DNA of 64,000 bases from an uncultured Lachnospiraceae bacterium (lineage in GTDB: Bacteria; Bacillota; Clostridia; Lachnospirales; Lachnospiraceae), in NCBI GenBank assembly GCA_910579615.1, contig CAJTUA010000019.1, positions 19,395 to 83,394 of the forward strand, read 5' to 3'. The translations under genes and the position numbers were made by a program. A model generated the notes under the pieces. It was not told where the DNA came from. It saw only the letters and a list, made by a program, of their open reading frames with translations, and ran no database searches. Positions within the stretch are counted from its first letter, which is position 1. Each line of letters starts with the position of its first letter. Below, piece after piece: positions 15,562 to 24,077 of this stretch.

Positions 15562-17418
15562 TCACTCCTCAAAATAAAATACCTTCCCCCTCGGCGCAAA
15601 CGGAAGCCTTCTGCCCCTTGGCACCAAAAAAGCGTGCTCCCTGCGTATCCGGATATGGTCTTCTATCCACCCGTCCGTGATAATCAGAACCGGCCCATTC
15701 TCCGGGAAATCCTTCGCCCCCTCTAACAAATCCACGCCCGGCTGTAAGACGGTTCCGCCCCTGCCCTTAACCTGCACGCGCCCCGCAATTTCCTCCGGCG
15801 CGAGGTATCCGGCATCATATGCCGCCGCGTCGCAGAAAACAACGCGGGCATACGGAACCTCCTTTGCCACGGCATAGCTTGCCACTGCGCCGAGCGCAAA
15901 CCCGAGCAGCCTTGTATCCATTGAACCGGAGGTGTCAATGACCACCCCAAACGTGCGGCTGTATTCCGGGATTTCGCCCGGGACATAGCTCGGTCTTGGG
16001 ATATCCGGCGTGCTGCCCTGCCTGCGGCTTGGCCTGGCGTAGGTACGGTGCTTTGCAAGCGGTGTAAAAAACTCATCAAACCAGTTGCCAAGCTGTACAT
16101 CCCACGGTATCGGCGGCATGGAAAGCGCGCGGATTTCCTCAATTAGCCCGGACGGCAGAAAGCCCCGCTCCCCGCCCTGATGATATTCCAGGCCGTTTTG
16201 CAGCGCACTGCGGTAAAAATCATCAAGCGAAGTTAAGCCGGAGCCCGGAACCCCTCCCCCATTGCTCCCGCCCGCCATCACATCCCCCTTGCCATAGCCG
16301 CGGAACGTGTCAAGCTTTGAAAATTTCTTTAAATCCTTCTGTATCCGGTCATAAAGGCTTTCTGCCGAAACATCCTTTAACGCCTCGTCATAAAGCCCCC
16401 GGTCCGGCATTTCCCCGACGCCCATCTCGCGCAGCCAGCCGTTAATCACATAGTCACAGGCAACATTCCACAGATACGGGTCGCGCCCCTTGCATCGCTC
16501 ATGGTGCATCAGCCCCGCATGGAGGAATTCGTGGGCAAGCACAAATTTCAGTTCCTCCTCATTTAAACCCGCCGCAGGATTGACATAAATCTCCCCCGCT
16601 GTCACATTGACTGCGGCAACCGAAATTTCCTCCTGGTTGCAAAAACTGTAATCCTCAATCACCCGAAATCCTGCTGCAAGCCCGCCAAGCAGCGGATAGT
16701 GGCTGATAAACCACTGCGCTGCCTTTTCTGTAGCGGTATGTGTGCGGCTCGTCCCCTCGCCGTGCCCTCCCGCCTCACTCACAACGCTTGAGACGGAATA
16801 TGCCAATGCATAGGCAAACTGAAGCATGAACCCATTCCTCTCGTTCCTTTTCGCATTGTAGACCAGCGGATGCCCCAGGCCCTGCATGTCCATTCCCGCA
16901 GCAGTCCCGTATCCGCTGTTCAATCCGTCCCCGCCATGCCCCCGCCCCATCAGATACTGATAGATTTTTTGCTCATCAGTCAGGCTTCCGGGGAAAAAAT
17001 CCGCCGGATTTTCACAGGTTGGGGAGCCAAATTTGATATCGCGCAGGAACTTCGCAATATAGATATCACACGCTGTATTCCAGACTTCCTTATTGCAGGA
17101 GACGACCCATTCCGACGAACCGTCCGGACGCGGCTTCTCGTAGCCTGGCATCCGCTCCGCGTCAAAATGCCCGAAGGCAAGATGCAGCTTGCAGTGGGCA
17201 AGCGTGTACGCCCACTGTTCAGGGGAAAGCAGCGCATCCTTGTTCAGATAAATCGTTCCGCTGCTGTGCACATACGCGGCGTCCTTTCCCATATTCTGTT
17301 TGCCAAGCACCTGCACATACCCTTTCAGCCTTGAAAAAAGGGGATTCCTCTTTTGCAGGGAAATCCCCAGATTCAGCCGCTCCTCGCCCGGCGAAACATG
17401 ATTCTTCTTATTTGCCAT
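15562..17418 (-). CDS. VWA-domain protein with duplicated putative metallopeptidase domain (DUF2201/COG3864 type)
   Basis: A 618-residue protein. The C-terminal von Willebrand A-like domain has the MIDAS sequence DTSGSM at 495-500. The N-terminal part holds two homologous modules. The second (residues about 240-335) has an HExxH motif, LAHEFLHAGLMHHE with His296, Glu297 and His300, followed by LWNVACDYVINGWL. The first (about 22-130) has LAHCKLHLAFGHFD and VWNTACDIYIAKFL with the same layout but Cys in place of the catalytic Glu. It lies 11 bases after a MoxR ATPase, the usual partner of VWA proteins, suggesting an ATPase-VWA pair acting on a protein complex. The substrate is unknown. Confidence 0.85.
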   Translation of the reverse strand: MANKKNHVSPGEERLNLGISLQKRNPLFSRLKGYVQVLGKQNMGKDAAYVHSSGTIYLNKDALLSPEQWAYTLAHCKLHLAFGHFDAERMPGYEKPRPDGSSEWVVSCNKEVWNTACDIYIAKFLRDIKFGSPTCENPADFFPGSLTDEQKIYQYLMGRGHGGDGLNSGYGTAAGMDMQGLGHPLVYNAKRNERNGFMLQFAYALAYSVSSVVSEAGGHGEGTSRTHTATEKAAQWFISHYPLLGGLAAGFRVIEDYSFCNQEEISVAAVNVTAGEIYVNPAAGLNEEELKFVLAHEFLHAGLMHHERCKGRDPYLWNVACDYVINGWLREMGVGEMPDRGLYDEALKDVSAESLYDRIQKDLKKFSKLDTFRGYGKGDVMAGGSNGGGVPGSGLTSLDDFYRSALQNGLEYHQGGERGFLPSGLIEEIRALSMPPIPWDVQLGNWFDEFFTPLAKHRTYARPSRRQGSTPDIPRPSYVPGEIPEYSRTFGVVIDTSGSMDTRLLGFALGAVASYAVAKEVPYARVVFCDAAAYDAGYLAPEEIAGRVQVKGRGGTVLQPGVDLLEGAKDFPENGPVLIITDGWIEDHIRIRREHAFLVPRGRRLPFAPRGKVFYFEE

Positions 17419-17429
17419 TCCTGCCCCTT

Positions 17430-18488
17430 TCAGACTTTTGCCAGACGCGGCAAATCCCGCACAATCTCCACCATAAACCAGTCCGGCAGCACCTCGCCCT
17501 CGTCCGCCGACACAACCATCTGCGCAATCTCATAGTTCACCTGCGACAGCTCCTTGAGCAGCGCCTTCGCCCGGTGTGCCAGGTACTGTGCATCCTTGTT
17601 CATATTTTGCTTGTTCTCCGGCAAATCATGCAGAAGCCTTGCCCTAAAGGACTGTGCGACAAAATAAAGGACATCCCTGTCCTCCGGTCTTGACGGCCAT
17701 TTCGCATCCCCCTTGATAATGCCTGCCAGCAGATGCGTATTGCCAAGCTGCTTTGTAAACGCCAAAAACATCCCCGCGTGCTTCGCGCTGATGCAGCCGT
17801 AGGCCAGCACGCGCAGGGTATTCTCCGAAAGCTCCTCCTTCCCCGCGCCATACTCCTTCAGCGCATCGCTTAGCATATGCCACGAGCGCGGTGTGGAATA
17901 CGGCTCCTCGCTTTTGGGCGGCTCGGAAAATAAATGGTCCGGACGCTGTGAAATATAATCCGTCACCCACGGATGCAGGTGGTTTTCATACGCCCATGCC
18001 AGCCACAGGGAAGGATCCGCCTTCATCTGCACATGGAACATCCGGTTGATGAGCGCGGAGGACATCGTCTTTACGATTGCCCCGTCCTGCGAGCGGTTCC
18101 CTGCCCCGATGACGACACTGCCCGCGGGCAGATGGTATTCCCCCACGCGCCGCTCATGGATTAAGCTGTAAAATGCCTTCTGCACCTCCTGCGAACAGGC
18201 ATTTAACTCATCCAGAAAAAGCACATACGGCTCCTTTCTCGCAATCATTTTCGGCGGCAGAAATTCGGAGGTCTCCCCCCTAATCTGCGGGATGCCAATG
18301 ATATCCTCCGGAGCTAACTGGCTTCCAAGCAACGAAACGCAAGGCAGCCCGACCTCTTTCGCAAATTTTTCCACCAGCGCGGATTTCCCGATTCCAGGCG
18401 CCCCCCAGATAAAAACCGGGCGGGTCGGGGCAACGTTCAACAAAACATCCAACAATTCATCCTGTGTTACCGAATACGCCAAATTCAT
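17430..18488 (-). CDS. MoxR-family AAA+ ATPase
   Basis: A 352-residue AAA+ protein. Walker A is GAPGIGKS at residues 29-36, Walker B is VLFLDELN at 89-96, sensor 1 is GAGNR, and SALINRMFHVQM contains the arginine-finger region. MoxR ATPases act as chaperones that assemble or remodel complexes together with VWA-domain proteins. The next gene downstream is such a VWA protein, 11 bases away. It lies in a row with ddl, murI and the DUF1934 gene and is probably in their transcript. Confidence 0.9.
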   Translation of the reverse strand: MNLAYSVTQDELLDVLLNVAPTRPVFIWGAPGIGKSALVEKFAKEVGLPCVSLLGSQLAPEDIIGIPQIRGETSEFLPPKMIARKEPYVLFLDELNACSQEVQKAFYSLIHERRVGEYHLPAGSVVIGAGNRSQDGAIVKTMSSALINRMFHVQMKADPSLWLAWAYENHLHPWVTDYISQRPDHLFSEPPKSEEPYSTPRSWHMLSDALKEYGAGKEELSENTLRVLAYGCISAKHAGMFLAFTKQLGNTHLLAGIIKGDAKWPSRPEDRDVLYFVAQSFRARLLHDLPENKQNMNKDAQYLAHRAKALLKELSQVNYEIAQMVVSADEGEVLPDWFMVEIVRDLPRLAKV

Positions 18489-18539
18489 GTAAGTTTTCCT
18501 TTCTTTTCCCGTGCAGCCAACCTTAACCCTGGCGCGAAG

Positions 18540-18977
18540 TCAATCCCCGTCCTGTAAAGACAGGCACTGTACCCGGACGGTTAATTCACACTCCGAGATA
18601 TGCTGATAATTCATCTCCAACGCATATGTCAGTTTCAGATACATGGAGTCCTCTTTTTCCTCCCACAAAATCCCATGCGTTGTAATCTCAATCAGCATAT
18701 CCCCAATCGGCGTTGTGTAATAGGTCATATTGGAAACATCCTTCTCAAACAGCATGTGGACATTGATTGCACCTTTCTTGCTTACCTCAACCGTCCGCTC
18801 GGAAATCTTTATGACACACTTGGAATTTTCATCCTCATCCTCCGTCGGCTCGTCATATACGAGAAAATGCTTCCCGTTCCTGAAATAATATTCCCCGCGG
18901 CTGATGACCTCCACCGCTTCGTCCTCCTGCGTCTCGAACTGCAGTCCCGAAACCGTTATCAAAACATCCTTTGTCAT
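18540..18977 (-). CDS. DUF1934 family protein (YwiB-like beta-barrel)
   Basis: A 145-residue protein whose start MTKDVLITVSGLQFETQEDE and the pattern of short beta strands, with HGILWEEKEDSMYLKLTYALEMN near the end, fit DUF1934, a calycin-like small barrel found in Firmicutes. The ligand and role are unknown. It lies 17 bases downstream of murI, so it is probably cotranscribed with cell-wall genes. Confidence 0.75.
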   Translation of the reverse strand: MTKDVLITVSGLQFETQEDEAVEVISRGEYYFRNGKHFLVYDEPTEDEDENSKCVIKISERTVEVSKKGAINVHMLFEKDVSNMTYYTTPIGDMLIEITTHGILWEEKEDSMYLKLTYALEMNYQHISECELTVRVQCLSLQDGD

Positions 18978-18994
18978 TTTCTTGCCCTACGCTT

Positions 18995-19819
18995 TCATTC
19001 AAATGTCTTAATCGTCACGTCCTTTGTCTCAATCACATTGCACGGCAGAATCGAATTTGCAAGGGAGCGGAATTTCTCCGCGCCGTCACTCACATAGAAG
19101 GTATGCTCCGGCACTTGCTCCTTCCCGGAGAATAAATCCTGCCCGGCAAGCAGCTGCTTTAGCTTCTTTGCCGTTTCAACCGCGGGGTCAACAAGTGTAA
19201 TCCCCTCGCCCAAAACCTCGCGCACCACATCGCGGATGAGGTTGCGCAGCAGCGGATAATGGGTACAGCCAAGCACAATCGTATCCACGCCCTTACCCTG
19301 GAATTCCTCCAGATAGCGCCTTGCGACCTCCTTCGTCACGGAATCATAAATCCATCCCTCCTCCGCCAACGGCACAAAGAGCGGGCACGCCTTACTATAA
19401 ATATTCAAATCCGGATTGATGCTGTAGAGAAGCTTGCTGTACATGCCGCTGCGGATGGTTGCCTCCGTGCCAATCACCCCAATGCTGCCGTTTTTGGTAA
19501 TCTGCGCCGCCGCCTGCGCGCCGGGGTTTACCACATCAAGAATCGGCACATCAAATTCCTTTCGCACCGCATCCACCGCAAGCGCCGACGCCGTATTGCA
19601 CGCCACCACAATCACCTTGACCCCCTGCGAGAGCAAAAAGCGCACAATCTGCCTGGAATACTCCGTAATGGTCTCCTTTGATTTGCTGCCGTAGGGCACG
19701 CGCGCCGTGTCCCCGAAATACAAAATACGCTCGCCGGCAAGCCTGCTCATAATCTCTTTTGCTACCGTAAGCCCCCCAACCCCGGAATCAAACACCCCAA
19801 TCGGCAAATCACAACTCAT
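18995..19819 (-). CDS. murI: glutamate racemase
   Basis: A 274-residue racemase that makes D-glutamate for peptidoglycan. The two catalytic cysteines are visible: Cys74 in VACNTAS and Cys185 in LGCTHYPLL. The start IGVFDSGVGGLTV is diagnostic. It is complete and of normal length. It follows ddl across a spacer with two tandem hairpin repeats (separate entry), so two peptidoglycan precursor enzymes are paired here. Confidence 0.97.
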   Translation of the reverse strand: MSCDLPIGVFDSGVGGLTVAKEIMSRLAGERILYFGDTARVPYGSKSKETITEYSRQIVRFLLSQGVKVIVVACNTASALAVDAVRKEFDVPILDVVNPGAQAAAQITKNGSIGVIGTEATIRSGMYSKLLYSINPDLNIYSKACPLFVPLAEEGWIYDSVTKEVARRYLEEFQGKGVDTIVLGCTHYPLLRNLIRDVVREVLGEGITLVDPAVETAKKLKQLLAGQDLFSGKEQVPEHTFYVSDGAEKFRSLANSILPCNVIETKDVTIKTFE

Positions 19820-19844
19820 ATGTTCCTATCCCTTCCCAATTTCA

Positions 19845-19918
19845 AATTCCGTGCGGTATCTTTTCGCACCGCACAGCTTTGCCGTAATTCCGTGCGCCCT
19901 CTTTTCGCACCATACAGC
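19845..19918. repeat. two tandem hairpin repeats between ddl and murI
   Basis: A 33-base unit occurs at 19845-19877 and again at 19886-19918, with a period of 41 and 28 of 33 bases identical (AATTCCGTGCG, five variable bases, TTTTCGCACC, two variable bases, ACAGC). Each unit can fold by GTGCG pairing with CGCAC. The unit looks like a small dispersed palindromic repeat in two copies. Confidence 0.65.
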
Positions 19919-19934
19919 CCCGCCGGGCAAGCCC

Positions 19935-21014
19935 TCACATCGCCCGCTCAAACGCCATTGCAATCAGACGGTCCACAAGCTCGCTCTTTGGAACGCCCTG
20001 TGCCTCCCAGAGCATCGGGTACATGCTGATGGACGTAAAGCCCGGCAGCGTATTTATCTCATTAAAAACCACCTCGTTCGTGCCCGCCTCAAGGAAGAAA
20101 TCGACCCTCGCAAGCCCAAAGCCGTCCACCGCGGCAAAAATCTGTTCCGCCGCCCGCCGGATTTCCTCCGCCTTGCCCTCCGGCAGCTCTGGCGCAATCA
20201 CGGTTTTCGACTCCTCACTGTTATATTTCGCATCATAATCATAAAATTCCGCCGCCGCAAGAATTTCGCCGACCTCCGAAGCCCTCGGCTCATTCCCTCC
20301 TAGTACGGCACATTCCATCTCACGCCCGACAATCGTCTCCTCCACCAGGATTTTCCGGTCATGTTCCGCCGCAAGCTGCAAAGCTTTTATCAGCTCCGCA
20401 CAGTCACACGCCTTTGAGACACCGCGCGAAGAACCCGCATTGGATGGCTTGACGAAAACCGGGTAGGAAAGGCTTTTTTCCACACGGGAAACTGCCTGCT
20501 CCACCCCTTCCCCCGAAAGCTCCTCGCGGCACACCTTTACATATTTCGCCTGCCTTATCCCAAGGCGGTCCACAAGGATTTTCGTGTACAGCTTATCCAT
20601 CGAAACCGCGGATGCCAGGACACCGCAGCCGACATATGGGATTTTCGCCAGTTCCAAAAGCCCCTGCACCGTGCCGTCCTCGCCGTAGAGCCCATGCAGT
20701 GCCGGAAATACTACATCCACATCAATCATCGAGACCGCCGCGCTGCCCTCCGCTTCCTTGTTCGAGAAAACAAGCACCGATTTCATCCCGGCATCCGGCG
20801 AAATCACCGCACTTTTGCTGCCCTTATACCAGCTTTTATCCACAATCCGGTTGACATTGTCCACATACAGCCAACGCCCATCCTTCGTAATACCAATCAA
20901 AATCACATTGTATTTCCCTTTATCCAATGCCTCCACAATTGTCCGGGCAGACATACAGGAAACCTCATGCTCGGACGACTGACCGCCGAACAATACCGCT
21001 ACTGTCTTTTTCAT
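19935..21014 (-). CDS. ddl: D-alanine--D-alanine ligase
   Basis: A 359-residue ATP-grasp ligase that makes the D-Ala-D-Ala terminus of peptidoglycan. Seen are VAVLFGGQSSEHEVSCMSA at the start, the omega-loop region EFYDYDAKYNSEE, and the metal/ATP signature ARVDFFLEAGTNEVVFNEINTLPGFT in parts. The loop is of the D-Ala-D-Ala type, not the VanA type. Two adjacent ATGs follow GGAGG; the second, at 21014, has the better spacing. The upstream promoter is at 21077-21105. It is first in the row ddl-murI-DUF1934-MoxR-VWA. Confidence 0.96.
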   Translation of the reverse strand: MKKTVAVLFGGQSSEHEVSCMSARTIVEALDKGKYNVILIGITKDGRWLYVDNVNRIVDKSWYKGSKSAVISPDAGMKSVLVFSNKEAEGSAAVSMIDVDVVFPALHGLYGEDGTVQGLLELAKIPYVGCGVLASAVSMDKLYTKILVDRLGIRQAKYVKVCREELSGEGVEQAVSRVEKSLSYPVFVKPSNAGSSRGVSKACDCAELIKALQLAAEHDRKILVEETIVGREMECAVLGGNEPRASEVGEILAAAEFYDYDAKYNSEESKTVIAPELPEGKAEEIRRAAEQIFAAVDGFGLARVDFFLEAGTNEVVFNEINTLPGFTSISMYPMLWEAQGVPKSELVDRLIAMAFERAM

Positions 21015-21076
21015 CATAGCCTCCATTCCATCACAAACCAACTGACCCTGTCTGTGCACAGTCAAACTCATCCCCT

Positions 21077-21105
21077 ATTTTACACTCATTTCCCACAATA
21101 TTCAA
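21077..21105 (-). promoter_or_regulatory. promoter of ddl
   Basis: On the minus strand TTGAAT (21100-21105) and TAAAAT (21077-21082) are separated by 17 bases, with TG directly before the -10 element. The start would lie about 55 bases before the ddl ATG. Confidence 0.65.
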
Positions 21106-21121
21106 GGCAAAACTCAATTAT

Positions 21122-21149
21122 GAATAAATTGCGTCAGAACGGCAATACT
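21122..21149 (+). promoter_or_regulatory. candidate sigma-F promoter of spoIIR
   Basis: GAATA (21122-21126) and GGCAATACT (21141-21149) match the forespore sigma-F pattern, with the -10 fitting GGNNANAMT at every position and a 14-base spacer. SpoIIR is made under sigma-F in Bacillus. The spacing is slightly short, so this is a candidate only. Confidence 0.45.
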
Positions 21150-21190
21150 TCGGATAAAAGAAATCTTAAAACCAGAAAGGATTTACGCCG

Positions 21191-22009
21191 ATGAACCAAA
21201 AAAATTTCCAAAAACGAAACCATTCCATCCCCCTGTTTTTTACCCTCTTCCTCCTCTTTTGTGTTTCCCTCTTTTTTTGGATGGGGTTTCTTATTTTCCT
21301 GACCGGGTGCAAAGGCACGCAGGAACTTGCCCCGCAGGCGGAGGATGCGGACACGCCTGTCAACGCCTCCTTACAGACCGCACTTGCCGAACAGGTATTG
21401 CGCCTGCACATTATTGCGGACAGCAATTCCGATGCCGACCAGACCGTAAAACTTGCCGTGCGCGACGCTGTCATTACATATCTTGAGCCTTATCTGGATG
21501 GTGTAACGACAAAGCAGGAAGCAATGGAAATCATCCGTGCCCAGATGGAAGCGCTTACCGATACCGCCAACCTTGTCCTTGCCGAAAACGGTTTTCCCTA
21601 CACGGCAGATGCAATGTTATCACGGACGTATTTCCCGGTCAGGCTCTACGGTGATTTGGTGCTGCCCGCCGGGGAGTATGATGCCTTAAGAATATGCCTT
21701 GGCAGTGCTTCCGGAAAAAACTGGTGGTGTCTTGTTTTCCCGCAGCTGTGCTTTGTCGATATCACGACCGGCGTGCTGCCGGAAGAATCAAAGGAGGAAC
21801 TGCGTTCCCTTTTGTCCGACGAGGAATATGCGCTTCTCTTCCCGGATGAGGCGCTTGCCGAATCTGTTGCCACAAGCATGGGATTTTGCGAACAGACCTG
21901 CCGCATCCTGTTTGACTATGCGCCAAGGGATACGAAAAAGCCGAAAATCCGTTTCCCTCTGTTCGAGCGGGTCAGGGAATGGATTGTTGGTTCCCTTATC
22001 GAAATTTAA
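21191..22009 (+). CDS. spoIIR: stage II sporulation protein R
   Basis: A 272-residue protein made in the forespore and exported to trigger processing of pro-sigma-E in the mother cell. The N-terminus has a long hydrophobic segment (residues 13-38) followed by LTGC, a possible lipobox. The family core VLRLHIIADSNSDADQTVKLAVRD and the Trp/Cys-rich segment NWWCLVFPQLCFVD are clear. It is on the plus strand, alone, divergent from ddl and followed by a terminator at 22091. Its presence shows the organism is a spore former. Confidence 0.95.
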   Translation: MNQKNFQKRNHSIPLFFTLFLLFCVSLFFWMGFLIFLTGCKGTQELAPQAEDADTPVNASLQTALAEQVLRLHIIADSNSDADQTVKLAVRDAVITYLEPYLDGVTTKQEAMEIIRAQMEALTDTANLVLAENGFPYTADAMLSRTYFPVRLYGDLVLPAGEYDALRICLGSASGKNWWCLVFPQLCFVDITTGVLPEESKEELRSLLSDEEYALLFPDEALAESVATSMGFCEQTCRILFDYAPRDTKKPKIRFPLFERVREWIVGSLIEI

Positions 22010-22090
22010 GTTAAGGTACATGACGCGGAGGATGAAAAAACTCAAAGGAGACCGTGGATGCCGCATTGCGGCAAATTGAAGAAAAGCATT

Positions 22091-22126
22091 ATGCCGCCCA
22101 GGCGCTGCCCCGGCTCCGGGCGGCAT
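22091..22126. terminator. bidirectional terminator
   Basis: ATGCCGCCC (22091-22099) pairs with GGGCGGCAT (22118-22126) across an 18-base loop, followed by ATTTAT. It lies between the convergent spoIIR and the histidine kinase gene. Confidence 0.6.
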
Positions 22127-22128
22127 AT

Positions 22129-23409
22129 TTATGAAACCTTGCAAAATACCACCGTCACCGCCAGTTCATCGCCATGGCAAGCGGCAAAAACCTCGCCGTT
22201 CATCCTGTGCATGAGCCTGCGGCAGATATAAAGCCCCAATCCGCTCCCCGGCGTGCTCCCCACATTCGACCCGCGCCAGAAACTCTCGAAAATATGGGGA
22301 AGTTCCGCCGCCGGGAGCGTGCAGCCACTGTTTTTGACCGTCACCAGAACACAGTTTTCTTCCTGCGAAAACGCGAGGGAAATCCATTTCCCATCCCCGT
22401 ACTTTATGGCATTTTCCATCAGGTTTTGCAGCACTTCAACGCTCCGGTCGATATCGCCCTTTATCAGACAATCGTCAGATTCCCCAACCGCAAAATCCGT
22501 TCCCGAAAGCGCGAGCTGCCCGCAGTAATGCCCCTTTATTTCCCGTACAAGCCCTGAAAGATAGAATTCTCCCTCCTGCACGGAAAGACTTAAAAAATCC
22601 TCCCGCAAGGCATTTGTAATCTGTGTGAGATACGCCTCAATTTCATCCGCCTTTTTCCCGATATTTTCTGCAGTTTCAAGCTGTTTTTCCTTCTCGGAAT
22701 AAATCCCCTTTACAAGCGCTTTCGCATAGAGCTTAATCGCAAGGAGCGGCGTTTTGATGTCGTGCGAGAGCGATAAGAGCATAGTTTCGCGGTCGCGCTG
22801 CAGCGAAAGTGTACGCTGCCTCTGCTCCTGCGTATTTTCGCGCAGCAAATCCATGCCCCAGACAAAGCGACCAAAAAAGTGGCTTTTGCTTTCCTTTAAG
22901 GGTGTGGCAAGCATCCCGCGGGAGAGTTGGTACGGGAGCTCAGAGAGCTTTTCAAACGGGCGCAGAATCTGACGGCGGACGAAAAGCAAAACGGCAAAAA
23001 GCAGAAGCGCCATCGCCGCCATCACCGCATTGGCGGCGGCTAAGCTTATCTGCCCTCCCGTGCCCATATCTGCCGTATAATCAAAGCGGTAGAGGGTACC
23101 GCCAATCCCGCGGATGAGGTAGTCGCTGTCTGTGGCAAGGGCATGGGGATAAAGTACCATTTCACCGCCTTTATCCGCAGCACCGTACATCTGCCCCACA
23201 ATCTCCACATTTTCCACATACTCACACCCTGCAAGCGAAACCGCCCCAAGCCCTTCCCGTTCAATCTGCGCCGCAATCCGGTAGATTTCCACCCGGTATG
23301 CCCTCGCCTGTTCCGAACCCCCGAAATACCGCCCAAAAATATTTATCCCGACAATCAGCAAGGCAGCCAGGGCAAGTACCACCGCCAAAATCCGGTCAAA
23401 GATTTTCAT
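22129..23409 (-). CDS. sensor histidine kinase
   Basis: A 426-residue membrane kinase. There are two membrane segments (about residues 7-27 and 125-150), with an extracellular loop of about 100 residues between. The phosphoacceptor is in LSLSHDIKTPLLAIKLYAKAL, the N box in LMENAIKYGDG and the G boxes in GSGLGLYICRRL. The ATG at 23409 overlaps the stop of the response regulator (ATGA), so the two are coupled. It is last in the order permease, ATPase, regulator, kinase, the arrangement of systems that sense and expel envelope-active compounds. The signal is unknown. Confidence 0.92.
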   Translation of the reverse strand: MKIFDRILAVVLALAALLIVGINIFGRYFGGSEQARAYRVEIYRIAAQIEREGLGAVSLAGCEYVENVEIVGQMYGAADKGGEMVLYPHALATDSDYLIRGIGGTLYRFDYTADMGTGGQISLAAANAVMAAMALLLFAVLLFVRRQILRPFEKLSELPYQLSRGMLATPLKESKSHFFGRFVWGMDLLRENTQEQRQRTLSLQRDRETMLLSLSHDIKTPLLAIKLYAKALVKGIYSEKEKQLETAENIGKKADEIEAYLTQITNALREDFLSLSVQEGEFYLSGLVREIKGHYCGQLALSGTDFAVGESDDCLIKGDIDRSVEVLQNLMENAIKYGDGKWISLAFSQEENCVLVTVKNSGCTLPAAELPHIFESFWRGSNVGSTPGSGLGLYICRRLMHRMNGEVFAACHGDELAVTVVFCKVS

Positions 23410-24077
23410 AAATACCGATACCCCACGCCCCACACCGTCAATATTTTCTGCGGATGCTTCGGGTCTTCCTCAATTTTTTCGCGCAGCCATTTGATGTGGA
23501 CGGTCAGTGTCTGCGGCTCGGAAAAGCTCTCGCTGCCCCATATCCGTTCAAAAATATATCCCTTGTCAAGCGCCCTTCCCTTGTTTTGCATTAGCAGCGC
23601 CAAAAGGTCAAATTCTTTTGCGCGCAGTTCAATCAGGCTGCTGCCCTTTTGCAGTGTGCGCGCCGCTTTGTTCAGCACCAAATCCCCGTCCGTTAACGTA
23701 TCAAGCGCATAGCGCCGCTTAAAAATCCCGTCAATTTTCGCGAGCATAAGGTCGATGTCGTAAGGTTTTTCGATGTAATCGTCCGCACCGAGCACCAGGC
23801 CGTTTAATTTGTCTTCCTTTGCCGTCTTTGCACTGACAATCAGAATCGGCGTATTGCCCGCTTCGCGTATTTTTTTGCACACGGCAAAACCATCCATACC
23901 CGGAAGCATGATGTCAAGAATCACCAGCTTTGCGCCTTCCCCCTCATACAGCGAAAGCGCTTCCTCCCCGCTTTTTGCTACTGTCACGCTGTAGTGTTCC
24001 GCGTTCAGGAAATCACAGAGCAGCTCTGCAAGCTCTTTATTGTCCTCCACAATCAAAATATCCGTCAATTCTACCAT
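23406..24077 (-). CDS. OmpR-family response regulator
   Basis: A 223-residue regulator with a receiver domain (DILIVEDN at the start, phosphoacceptor Asp in LVILDIMLPGMDG, Lys in YIEKPYD) and a C-terminal winged helix (ELRAKEFDLLALLMQNKGRALDK, VHIKWLREKIEEDPKHPQKI). The ATG at 24077 lies inside the end of the ABC ATPase gene and follows GGAGATGGG. It is coupled to the kinase and presumably controls the adjacent transporter. Confidence 0.93.
   Translation of the reverse strand: MVELTDILIVEDNKELAELLCDFLNAEHYSVTVAKSGEEALSLYEGEGAKLVILDIMLPGMDGFAVCKKIREAGNTPILIVSAKTAKEDKLNGLVLGADDYIEKPYDIDLMLAKIDGIFKRRYALDTLTDGDLVLNKAARTLQKGSSLIELRAKEFDLLALLMQNKGRALDKGYIFERIWGSESFSEPQTLTVHIKWLREKIEEDPKHPQKILTVWGVGYRYL

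Noticed and set aside
21300..21315. Lipobox in SpoIIR
   Set aside because: LTGC follows the hydrophobic segment, but SpoIIR is usually an exported soluble protein and the segment is unusually long. It is mentioned in the feature but not called as a lipoprotein.
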